The translations under genes were made by a program, and so were the position numbers. A DNA stretch of 24,028 nt from a virus: the IMG/VR virus record IMGVR_UViG_3300022200_003117, positions 1-24,028 of that record; one strand, 5' to 3'. The notes under the pieces were generated by a model. It was not told the origin of the DNA, made no database searches, and was given only the letters and a program-made list of their open reading frames with translations. Of this stretch, positions 1-6,626 are shown piece after piece. Each line of letters opens with the position of its first letter. Positions within the stretch are counted from its first letter, which is position 1.

Positions 1-56
1 ATTAGATTACGATCTCGGTGCCACTGTGCAATCATTTCAATCATCATATCATACAT
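1..56 (-). CDS. MazG-like nucleotide pyrophosphohydrolase, N-terminal fragment
   Basis: Only the first 18 codons are present; the gene runs off the left edge. The visible product is MYDMMIEMIAQWHRDRNL. The pattern of a short helix followed by a WHxDRNL motif is how many phage MazG-like proteins begin; members of that all-alpha family hydrolyse nucleoside triphosphates to monophosphates and pyrophosphate. The gene starts 20 bp after the phosphoesterase stop and reads in the same direction, so it would be the next gene of the replication operon. The SD is poor for the first ATG (an AGAGA abuts it), and the methionine at position 47 could be used instead. The assignment rests on one short motif and is tentative. 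Confidence 0.4.
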   Translation of the reverse strand, partial: MYDMMIEMIAQWHRDRNL

Positions 57-76
57 TCTCTAAGTTGTCAAGTAAA

Positions 77-790
77 TTACAGTATAACCTTATCCCAACG
101 ACCGCGTTTGTTCAGTACCATTGGTAATGTTACAGGGAATCCTCCCAAAGAATCAAACCAATGCTCTTTCTTCCACTCCCATGTATTTGCTGTATCGTAC
201 ATCTTGTTATAATCCGCTAGGATACTGGTAGGAAGTCCAACAGATTTTAACTTACGTTGTGGTATAGCATCGTGATTACCTTCCGTGATTACCATACTAG
301 GGAAGATTTCTTGTAGTGTATGTGCTGCTTCCCATGCAGCTCGGTACTCTTCCTCTTCTCCCAGTGCATCAGGCTCTGCCTCGTGATAACTTCCACGGTG
401 ATGATCGTACAGATCGCCTACATTCAGTACCTGTTTGAAGTCGTACTTCTGTTTCATGGCGTACAAGAAGTCGAAGGAGTCCCTGTGCTGGTAAGGTAAG
501 TGCATATCAGAGATTACTAACGTGTTTCCACGCTCACTGAACAGAGCACCTATGCCAAGGATAGGTCTACGCAATACAGCCCGCTGCATGTATCTAGCTG
601 CGGGTGAGTGGGGATCGAGTAAGCAGCCTACTGTCATTGACCAGCGCAGCATACCCTTATCGGCGTAGCGTTCAACTCCTAACAATGAGTGGTGATGTCC
701 TTGGATACTATTGTGTGAGAATCTCTGAGCATTAGCTAGGGTGCTACCGGAGATACTGTGTACCATTAACGTGTCTGGTTTATTTTTCAT
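77..790 (-). CDS. Calcineurin-like metallophosphoesterase with circularly permuted motifs
   Basis: The 237-residue product has every metal-binding motif of the calcineurin-like phosphoesterase fold, but in permuted order. H11 and G31-H32-H33-H34, normally the last two motifs, come first, followed by a stretch ending RRPILGIGA (74-82) that normally closes the protein. Then come the usual first motifs: D95-x-H97, G125-D126-x-x-D129 and G171-N172-H173-D174. The chain ends where the usual H/GHxH segment would begin. All expected metal ligands are kept, so activity is plausible, for example on phosphodiesters or nucleotides. The likely substrate is unknown. The ORF is closed by a stop at 77 and nothing upstream could supply a missing piece. 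The SD is weak. It is the penultimate gene in view of the leftward replication operon. Confidence 0.8.
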   Translation of the reverse strand: MKNKPDTLMVHSISGSTLANAQRFSHNSIQGHHHSLLGVERYADKGMLRWSMTVGCLLDPHSPAARYMQRAVLRRPILGIGALFSERGNTLVISDMHLPYQHRDSFDFLYAMKQKYDFKQVLNVGDLYDHHRGSYHEAEPDALGEEEEYRAAWEAAHTLQEIFPSMVITEGNHDAIPQRKLKSVGLPTSILADYNKMYDTANTWEWKKEHWFDSLGGFPVTLPMVLNKRGRWDKVIL

Positions 791-840
791 AATTAATTAC
801 CGTATTAAGAATACCTGTAGCCTGTATAATGTTGTTTGCA

Positions 841-1287
841 CTATTCCTCATCTTGGAGTTCCTGTATTAATTTTAGTAAACGGGCTTTAGTAGCCGGACG
901 CTTCGCTCTCCTTAATCTTTTACGTAGTCCCTTAGCCTTAGCCTCTGTAGGAGATCTATGATTAGGGTGTAACGGGTTTCCTGTGTAGTCAACATCCCAG
1001 TACTCGAGTAGATTCTTCAAGAACACAGCGGGAGAACAGCCTGATCTCCTTGCCCAGTGAAGAATACGTCCCTCTACGCTGTTACAGTTCCTGTGCAGCG
1101 TTCTACGAATCAACCCAGTAGTATGGTCATGATCCAGTGCAGCCTCGTGAGGAAGGATTCTACGAGCGCACAGAGGGCATGTGTTATTTTGCTTCTTTAG
1201 GAAACGTTCACGCCATTCTGCTACCTCTCGTGGTTTTAAACGGCTAGCTCCGGTGTCCATACTTGGTTCGGTTTTCTTCTTAGCCAA
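841..1287 (-). CDS. Recombination endonuclease VII-like HNH nuclease
   Basis: The product (148 aa from a TTG start) fits the T4 endonuclease VII family, which cleaves Holliday junctions and branched DNA before packaging. Visible motifs are the zinc pair C37-P-L-C40, the catalytic D52-H53-D54-H55, then L64-H65-R66-N67-C68-N69. The second zinc pair is normally CxxC; here the first ligand appears to be His65. The basic C-terminal tail (about residues 115-140) probably binds DNA. The start is uncertain: TTG at 1287 gives a 52-bp overlap with the exonuclease gene, while ATG at 1260 would shorten the product by nine residues, and neither has a strong SD. Its position next to the 5'-3' exonuclease matches the T7 arrangement, where gp3 and gp6 degrade host DNA and resolve junctions. 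Confidence 0.8.
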   Translation of the reverse strand: MAKKKTEPSMDTGASRLKPREVAEWRERFLKKQNNTCPLCARRILPHEAALDHDHTTGLIRRTLHRNCNSVEGRILHWARRSGCSPAVFLKNLLEYWDVDYTGNPLHPNHRSPTEAKAKGLRKRLRRAKRPATKARLLKLIQELQDEE

Positions 1288-2045
1288 AGTAATTGTCCCA
1301 TTAAGTTAAAATAGTTCTCGTCGTGTCCGAGTTCTAGGTACTTCTGATACACTACATCTGCCAAGTTGTTGCACCAAGGGGGTGGGTCATTGATAAGTTT
1401 ATCTGCAGTCTTTGGCCCAACTCCTGCTAAACATGGTATATTATCTGAAGTATCTCCAGTAAGCATCTGGTGCCAGAAATGTTCATTAGCTGATTCCAAT
1501 GATACCTGCTCAAGAGTACCCTTGTCGGGATTCAAATGATGTCCGGGAGTTCCCCATAGATCTTTATCAATTCCTACTATAGTTGTGCCTTCAGGATCAG
1601 CACAACACAAATAGGACACTACATCATCAGCCTCTTCCCCATCACATACAGTAGCTTTGTGGGTACGTATTAAATAATCACGAAGTTCTTGCTCATGTAT
1701 AGGACGAGAAACAGGATCTCGTGTGCCCTTGTAATCAGGATACAAAGCATATCTGAAGTTCCCTTTTCCACCTATGAATAACTCTGCACTAGTATGGCGA
1801 AGCATGTCACGTATCTTATCCAGTTGCTGCTTCATGTTTCCTAGTGAGTGGCTTAGATCACCCGCTCGTTTAGTGAATACAATTTCTAACGAAACATCCT
1901 CTCCTACATAGGAAGTAGCCTCCGCTTTGTACTGGCATGAGTGGACGACAATCCCTGTCTCCTTGTCCTGTATTAAGTACTCTCTTGTCTCATTAGCACA
2001 ACCTGCTTTGTAGATAAGAGAATCAGCATCAATTAATAGTTTCAT
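1236..2045 (-). CDS. 5'-3' exonuclease / flap endonuclease
   Basis: This 269-residue protein is a FEN-family nuclease like T5 D15 and the 5' nuclease domain of Pol I, expected to remove RNA primers and digest DNA from 5' ends. Landmarks are the N-terminal LLIDADSLIY (metal ligands D6 and D8), GEEADDVVSY near 136-145, GIDKDLW near 158-164, and LTGDTSDNIP with the adjoining GVGPKTADKLI near 195-220. The last is the helix-three-turn-helix that grips duplex DNA. The family A polymerase encoded upstream has no 5' nuclease domain, so this protein probably supplies that activity in trans. The start overlaps the preceding small gene by 17 bp, consistent with translational coupling. Confidence 0.9.
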   Translation of the reverse strand: MKLLIDADSLIYKAGCANETREYLIQDKETGIVVHSCQYKAEATSYVGEDVSLEIVFTKRAGDLSHSLGNMKQQLDKIRDMLRHTSAELFIGGKGNFRYALYPDYKGTRDPVSRPIHEQELRDYLIRTHKATVCDGEEADDVVSYLCCADPEGTTIVGIDKDLWGTPGHHLNPDKGTLEQVSLESANEHFWHQMLTGDTSDNIPCLAGVGPKTADKLINDPPPWCNNLADVVYQKYLELGHDENYFNLMGQLLWLRRKPNQVWTPELAV

Positions 2046-2244
2046 CTACAAGTGTTAACCTCGGACCCGTACCACCCAGCTGGTCATTCAGTTGATCCGT
2101 TAATGAACGGCATACCATGATAGCTGTCGGTAGTGAGAATGTTTTATGTTCAATAGTTCCGTACGCTGTATGACGTACTGCCCAGCAGTATTCCTCTGCA
2201 TCATTTTCTAATTGAATGACTTCGTAATATTTAGTTCCGAACAT
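2029..2244 (-). CDS. Hypothetical protein, 71 aa
   Basis: No family is recognised. The 71-residue product has alternating hydrophobic and polar residues, which suggests a small alpha/beta protein, with no membrane segment or metal-binding cluster. Its reality is supported by a clear SD (TGGAG, seven bases before ATG), by its place in an uninterrupted minus-strand gene series, and by a 17-bp overlap with the exonuclease start. That arrangement would couple translation of the two. The 153-bp gap upstream means its transcript carries a structured leader. Confidence 0.65.
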   Translation of the reverse strand: MFGTKYYEVIQLENDAEEYCWAVRHTAYGTIEHKTFSLPTAIMVCRSLTDQLNDQLGGTGPRLTLVDETIN

Positions 2245-2397
2245 TAGTATCTCCAGTTAAAGTGTACGGGCTTACCGCCTAACGTCCCCGCTTGAGTGCC
2301 CTATCAGCACTGCCCGATTACCGCCTACTGTACCTCAGGTGGCAGAACCTGTAGCGTAATCCCTGAGTGTGGGTTCAGTCACATAGCTCAGCCAGTC
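2245..2397 (-). other. Non-coding gap with direct repeat and small hairpins
   Basis: This is one of the few real gaps inside the tightly packed leftward operon. It has no ORF with a plausible start. On the + strand the 10-mer TTACCGCCTA occurs at 2272-2281 and again at 2318-2327. On the minus strand two short stems can form: CAGGT-tctgcc-ACCTG and AGTGC-tgatagg-GCACT. No T-run follows either, so they do not look like terminators. They could be RNA-processing sites, a small RNA or a protein-binding leader ahead of the 71-aa gene. Function is unknown. Confidence 0.45.
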
Positions 2398-2862
2398 TTA
2401 TTGCTGGGGTACAAGGTCTTCCAAAGTACACCCACCATTCTGTACTACATCACGTGTCTTAATAAAGAACTGTACAGTATAGTCCTCTACTAGTGCTTGT
2501 ACTGCGTCGCACTGATCTCCTTTCTTTGCAGGCAGAGCCACTAACTGATTGGCTAGTAGTACCCCTACAAAAGCAATAGCATCCTTACGGCAGGACTGGT
2601 ACAGGATTGAATTATCCTTGTCGACCCATACTTGTGGATCGGGTTTACCTGCCGGTGCAGCGGCTACTGTGCCCTGTGCAGCACTACCAAGAACCTTTGC
2701 CTTATCAAGATTCTTGAACTTCCCGTTCATACGGATATCAAATTCCAGTACGTCCCCCTCGTTGAATTCAGGTTTATCGAAACCAGCACCGTACCACGTA
2801 CCATTGATCTCTGCTGAGTAGGCTTTACCATTGAAGTTAATTTTATTTACTGTGCCTTGCAT
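2398..2862 (-). CDS. Probable OB-fold single-stranded DNA-binding protein
   Basis: The 154-residue product has an N-terminal beta-rich half (about 1-60) with alternating strands such as GTVNKINFNGKAYSAEI and GDVLEFDIRMNGKFKNL, which looks like an OB fold. An Ala/Gly/Pro linker (about 60-72) follows, then a helical C-terminal half (about 75-150). That organisation and its location between DNA polymerase and exonuclease suggest a ssDNA-binding or replication accessory role; no SSB is otherwise visible. There is no typical acidic SSB tail (the end is LEDLVPQQ), so the role is inference. Its ATG overlaps the preceding stop (TAATG), which implies coupled translation. Confidence 0.6.
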   Translation of the reverse strand: MQGTVNKINFNGKAYSAEINGTWYGAGFDKPEFNEGDVLEFDIRMNGKFKNLDKAKVLGSAAQGTVAAAPAGKPDPQVWVDKDNSILYQSCRKDAIAFVGVLLANQLVALPAKKGDQCDAVQALVEDYTVQFFIKTRDVVQNGGCTLEDLVPQQ

Positions 2863-3134
2863 TATACACTCTCTCCATTAATAAGATTTTCTACTAGCTT
2901 TGCGTAACCAGCAATATCATGCCAACTGTCTGCATAATTAGGATCACCATTCACAATACGCCCAATTTTATGGACAATCATTTCAAGAGCTTCCTTATGC
3001 TGGTGTTCCAAAGTATACCAACCCGGATTACGGACCATTGCTAGTTTAAGTTCTTGGGTAATCTTGGCATGGTTTTCGAATAGACCGTACCGTTTACCCC
3101 GTTCTGCTAAAGTAGCATCAACTTGGTTCAACAT
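2862..3134 (-). CDS. DUF6378 domain protein, 90 aa
   Basis: A small, mostly helical phage protein. It matches my memory of the DUF6378 family: an N-terminal RGKRYGLFENHA-type motif, a Trp-containing middle (PGWYTLEHQHKEALEMI), HKIGRIVNGDPNY, then SWHDIAGYAKLVENL. The conserved acidic and His residues on helices resemble all-alpha nucleotide-binding or pyrophosphohydrolase folds, but no activity is established and I assign none. It lies between DNA polymerase and the OB-fold gene, overlapping the polymerase end by 17 bp and the next start by 1 bp. Co-translation with replication genes fits a nucleotide-metabolism or replication accessory role. Confidence 0.75.
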   Translation of the reverse strand: MLNQVDATLAERGKRYGLFENHAKITQELKLAMVRNPGWYTLEHQHKEALEMIVHKIGRIVNGDPNYADSWHDIAGYAKLVENLINGESV

Positions 3135-4911
3135 TTAGTTTCTCCTCTTTTCCTTCTGACCAGTGGGTACCGAACTTAGAACCAATACCAAGCGGTACAT
3201 TAAAGATTATATTGTATACTGATTTAAGGTAATTATACACTGAATGTGTAAAGCTGTCAACCCCTAAATCCTTGATTACATTGACTTCATCCGGGTGTAC
3301 CTCCATAATTACTGAGTCGTGAATTGTATTCACCATGAATGATTGCAGCTTTGCTGCTTTCATGCGGTGCCATAAGTACACTACTGCTATTGGAATAATG
3401 TCAGCAGTAGCAAAAGATTGTACCGGGTAATTACAAATACTACTGGTGTTGTCAACGTAGCCAGAGCGTGACATCTTGGTACGAGGCCAGAAGAATTCAA
3501 AGCCAGTGCACGTTCTAAGTTTTCCGTTTCTAAGTACCTCGTCTATCCAACGTTGTTGCGTATCCGCTATTCCTGAATACTTCTGTTTGAATGCTTCATA
3601 GTATGCCTTCTCTGCCGCAGTACCCGACGAACCTCCATACAGAGGTTTAAATGTATGAGCTTTTGCTTCTTGTCTAGTAGTATCCTGCCCAGCCGAAGTG
3701 ATCGTACTAGCGGTGAAGGTATGTACATCAACATCATCACGCAGGTCAGCCACAGCCACTGCATCCTGTCCAAGAAACGCTGCCACACGGAATTCAAGTT
3801 GTGCTCCATCCTGCTCTCCTACTAACCAATCATCGTGTCGTGCCTTGAATAACGATTTGTATTCACGGGCCATGTTTTGGAACTGTATCTTGTACTTAGT
3901 ACCGGAAGAACTCAGGCGGTGTGTTTTTGTAATAGTCTGGTTGAATCTAGCATGAAGTACTCCCTCATTCTCACAGCATAGTTTAAGTTTAGTTAAGAAT
4001 TTAAGTTTAGTACTCAGGGTAGCTTCTTCTAGTATCAAGGCTTGAAGTTCTTTCTGTGCCTTTGTCCTGCACTTCAATGCAATGATAGTAGGTGCATCCG
4101 CTTTACGCCCGCCTCCGGGAGTCTTAATTACATTGCCACGTACATCGGTAACCTCCTTAAATTTTAGTACATCGTACAATAAAGTAGCTACTTGCTGTGG
4201 AGAATTCCAATTAACATCAGGATATTGTTTAAGTAGTTCTGTGCTAATAGCATCGTGCTGATCCCTTACTTCTGTATACGCAGGTAGCACCTTGGCAGGA
4301 TCAGGAATCATTCCACTGGATTCTATATCAGCAAGAACTGGGGTAAGTAAACAACGAGTTAGAATAACGCCGAGCTTGCCCTCCTGTACAGCACGTTGGT
4401 ACTGCTTCTTAAATATCTGTTCTGTTACGTACACATCGTAACGACAGCGCCTAGCTAAGAAACTCTTAGGTATATCAGAAGGATCTACTCCTCCTTTGAT
4501 GCAGCGTTCGACGAAGCTCTCTTTTCCCGGAAGACCGTAACGAGCGGCCACGTCACCAAGTCCAAGAGTAATGCCAGTGTTGCCAGCAAAGACATACTCA
4601 GCAACCATAGTGTCCCACACCATAGCCCTAGTAAGATCCATGCCCGCTCTTGCCAGCCACTGCAGTTCAAACTTAGCATTGTGCGCCACCAGAATACGCT
4701 CTTCACATTGCTGAACGATGTCATGGATGCTGTACTCCGATCCGAATCTATGGTTAACATTATTCCCAGTACTCCAAGCACTCAGTACAATAGAGTTATC
4801 TGGATTAAAGGGGTTCCCTTTTTCTACGCTGTTAGTCTCGAAGTCAAGAACAATATAGTCCTGAGAATACACAGCTGTAGTTGGTGCTTCTAAAAATTTT
4901 AGTACGTCCAT
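3118..4911 (-). CDS. Family A DNA polymerase with proofreading exonuclease
   Basis: This 597-aa protein is the replicative polymerase. The DnaQ-like 3'-5' exonuclease has Exo I D23-x-E25 (LDFET), Exo II around N78 (VAHNAKFEL) and Exo III around D159 (RYDVYVTEQ). The polymerase domain has KTHRLSSSG (329-337), motif A D368-GAQLEFR, motif B R413-xxx-K417-xxx-F421-xxx-Y425-G and motif C H531-D532-S. Phe at 421 is the E. coli Pol I state (F762) rather than the Tyr of T7, predicting discrimination against dideoxynucleotides. Lys-Pro follows F421 where Pol I has Gly. No 5' nuclease domain is present; that activity is encoded separately downstream. The ATG has no SD at normal distance; the strong AAGGAGAT upstream instead serves a nine-codon ORF overlapping the start. 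Confidence 0.95.
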   Translation of the reverse strand: MDVLKFLEAPTTAVYSQDYIVLDFETNSVEKGNPFNPDNSIVLSAWSTGNNVNHRFGSEYSIHDIVQQCEERILVAHNAKFELQWLARAGMDLTRAMVWDTMVAEYVFAGNTGITLGLGDVAARYGLPGKESFVERCIKGGVDPSDIPKSFLARRCRYDVYVTEQIFKKQYQRAVQEGKLGVILTRCLLTPVLADIESSGMIPDPAKVLPAYTEVRDQHDAISTELLKQYPDVNWNSPQQVATLLYDVLKFKEVTDVRGNVIKTPGGGRKADAPTIIALKCRTKAQKELQALILEEATLSTKLKFLTKLKLCCENEGVLHARFNQTITKTHRLSSSGTKYKIQFQNMAREYKSLFKARHDDWLVGEQDGAQLEFRVAAFLGQDAVAVADLRDDVDVHTFTASTITSAGQDTTRQEAKAHTFKPLYGGSSGTAAEKAYYEAFKQKYSGIADTQQRWIDEVLRNGKLRTCTGFEFFWPRTKMSRSGYVDNTSSICNYPVQSFATADIIPIAVVYLWHRMKAAKLQSFMVNTIHDSVIMEVHPDEVNVIKDLGVDSFTHSVYNYLKSVYNIIFNVPLGIGSKFGTHWSEGKEEKLNVEPS

Positions 4912-4928
4912 ATCATGTGACCATTCAT
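4899..4928 (-). CDS. Candidate nine-residue leader peptide before DNA polymerase
   Basis: The strongest SD in front of the polymerase gene (AAGGAGAT) lies at ideal distance not from the polymerase ATG but from an earlier, out-of-frame ATG. That ATG opens a nine-codon ORF, MNGHMIWTY, whose TAA stop lies inside polymerase codons 4 and 5. The polymerase ATG itself has no SD in the normal window. Ribosomes terminating on the short ORF would finish about ten bases beyond the polymerase start and could reinitiate there. Translation coupling or attenuation is therefore inferred; there is no direct evidence that the peptide is made. Confidence 0.4.
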   Translation of the reverse strand: MNGHMIWTY

Positions 4929-4952
4929 GGTATCTCCTTAAGAGTTCTTGTA

Positions 4953-5198
4953 CTAATCATCCGCTGCTACGGGCAGAGTAATCCGGGTACCAAGCTCAGG
5001 ATTAAGTATACTAGTAAAACGAGTAGCAGTTGTTACTCGGTACTTACCTGATGCTTGTCTACGTAATACTGTAAACATGGGTACTAGTGTGACAGTCGTA
5101 GGGCACTGCAAGACTCCAGAGCTCGCTAGCGTACGCATTAGTTCACACCATGTACTGGATGTCAAATGTCCTGTTTGAAAATACACCATGTCACGCAT
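4953..5198 (-). CDS. Hypothetical protein, 81 aa
   Basis: No family is recognised. A longer reading from 5255 exists, but the start at 5198 is preferred: a GGAGG SD sits at correct distance, and the helicase stop (TAG at 5200-5202) falls immediately before it, giving TAGTATG. The SD is formed by the last Gly-Gly codons of the helicase. The 81-residue product has a helical N-terminus, then beta-like segments rich in Thr and Val (TTVTLVPMFTVL, SGKYRVTTATRF). It ends in an acidic ADD. The location between helicase and polymerase suggests a replication accessory protein, without direct support. Confidence 0.65.
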   Translation of the reverse strand: MRDMVYFQTGHLTSSTWCELMRTLASSGVLQCPTTVTLVPMFTVLRRQASGKYRVTTATRFTSILNPELGTRITLPVAADD

Positions 5199-5199
5199 A

Positions 5200-6393
5200 C
5201 TATCCTCCATATACTTTAGAAATACTAGGATCAATGTTAATAGGAAAGTTATCATGGTTGCCGGATAACTTATTCTTAGTAATACAAATCATTCGTTTAT
5301 TTTGTTGGTCGTACGCAGCATCCATACCAATACCAATCATAACATCCATCTGTCCCTGAACACCTACGTTGGAGTAGTACATATCATTCTTCTGAACGAA
5401 TAGATTTCCGTACGCAGAGTCGGATGCTTGGTGCAGGATTACTGTTACTATACTATGCTTCTTAGCAAGTTCCCGTAGACGTACACTAAGATACTCGTTC
5501 TTCTCTGTCTTAGTGAAGTTAGCACTGGTACCCATGTTAGCCATCTGATCCACGAATACAATGTCAGGCTTGTGTCGCTCAACCTGTCTCGAAATTTCCG
5601 AGATATTACCCGGGGACATCTCAAAGAAAATTAAATTACCGAAGCCATTATTGTAAGCAATCTCCTTAGCACGCTGTGGTGCTGCCATCATACTAGCCTT
5701 ATCCATTTCCGATAAGCAAGCATAGAAACGTAGCAGCATTGCTTTGGCTGGATCTTCGTTGCCACAGTACAGTACCTTCTTGCCGTTGCGTAACATACCA
5801 CACGCCATGTTAATTGCGAACAGAGATTTACCTACCTCTGTCGGGGCGTACACCGCAATCTGTGTACCGGGAATAACACCACCATCGAGACGATCATTCA
5901 ATTCAGACGGCACAATAGGGATTAGATTCTCTTTCTTATGTACTGCTAGTATGTCCTCAATGTCAGCATCCACGAATACATCATCAGTGTCCGTAGCTGT
6001 TGCGTAATCTTTATAGTAGCTGTACTTCTCGAAATAAGAATTGATCCCTGTCTGATCGTTGGCTAGGATACTAGCAGCTAAGTGCTGTGCTGCTGTCTCC
6101 ATCTTCAGTGTGCGGAACTCCTGAAGTATATTAGGTACAGATACTGGTGCGAGTTCATCTATACTTGAGCGGAAGCGTTCAACAAAGCGGGGATACGCAC
6201 GAGTGAGAGCATCAATAAGAAATACTTTATCCACTGCCCCTGCATGCGGATCGTTGGTATAGTACTCCGTGATACTACAAATAATAAGCCATGCTAGTTC
6301 AGAGAAATCTTCCTCGTCCATTAATCCAGATACGGATTCCCAAGCGTGGCGTGAACTCATTACTGCTGATAGAACTCTTTGTTCTCGATTCAT
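5200..6393 (-). CDS. DnaB-family replicative helicase
   Basis: The 397-aa protein has the two-part build of DnaB-type helicases: a helical N-terminal domain (about 1-125) and a RecA-like ATPase core. Walker A is A183-P-T-E-V-G-K189-S190, Walker B is PDIVFVDQ with D282, and a glutamine/histidine sensor-like HQASDSAYG segment lies near residues 325-335, followed by DVMIGIG and an arginine-rich tail. It would unwind DNA at the fork as a hexameric ring and work with the separate primase encoded upstream, unlike T7 where both are fused in gp4. The start has an AAGGA SD. The product ends in Gly-Gly because the downstream gene's GGAGG SD overlaps its last codons. Confidence 0.9.
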   Translation of the reverse strand: MNREQRVLSAVMSSRHAWESVSGLMDEEDFSELAWLIICSITEYYTNDPHAGAVDKVFLIDALTRAYPRFVERFRSSIDELAPVSVPNILQEFRTLKMETAAQHLAASILANDQTGINSYFEKYSYYKDYATATDTDDVFVDADIEDILAVHKKENLIPIVPSELNDRLDGGVIPGTQIAVYAPTEVGKSLFAINMACGMLRNGKKVLYCGNEDPAKAMLLRFYACLSEMDKASMMAAPQRAKEIAYNNGFGNLIFFEMSPGNISEISRQVERHKPDIVFVDQMANMGTSANFTKTEKNEYLSVRLRELAKKHSIVTVILHQASDSAYGNLFVQKNDMYYSNVGVQGQMDVMIGIGMDAAYDQQNKRMICITKNKLSGNHDNFPINIDPSISKVYGG

Positions 6394-6401
6394 ATTATTC
6401 C

Positions 6402-6626
6402 TTAGACGGGTGTGTTAGGTAAATATACTGAAAGATAGCCCTGTTGTAGGTCAGCTAGAGGATGTCCTACATAAACCGTACTGGTGCTGGTATCTATTAC
6501 CATCCTAGTAAGTCTGGCACCTGCTCTGCGCCAAATGAGAAACTTAAGTTTAGTAGCCAGCACCTCTGCTAGAGATTCTAACTGCTCCTCAGTTAACCTT
6601 CCTATATTACATATTACGTACTGCAT
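6402..6626 (-). CDS. Hypothetical protein, 74 aa
   Basis: A small protein of unknown function between primase and helicase. The start is well supported by GGAGG six bases before ATG, and the gene overlaps the primase end by 20 bp, so the two are probably co-translated. The product opens with a beta-like MQYVICNIGRL, then an amphipathic helix (TEEQLESLAEVLATKLKFLIW), then strands (RMVIDTSTSTVYVG). No metal cluster, signal peptide or membrane span is visible. By position, a helicase-primase accessory role is possible. Confidence 0.65.
   Translation of the reverse strand: MQYVICNIGRLTEEQLESLAEVLATKLKFLIWRRAGARLTRMVIDTSTSTVYVGHPLADLQQGYLSVYLPNTPV

Noticed and set aside
2330-2400. tRNA-like segment (GGTTCAGTC with short stems)
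   Set aside because: A GGTTCA loop is present, but no five-pair T stem, anticodon stem or acceptor stem can be formed.
5199-5255. Hydrophobic N-terminal extension of the 81-aa protein
   Set aside because: It would overlap the helicase end by 56 bp without an SD, whereas GGAGG precisely precedes the ATG at 5198.
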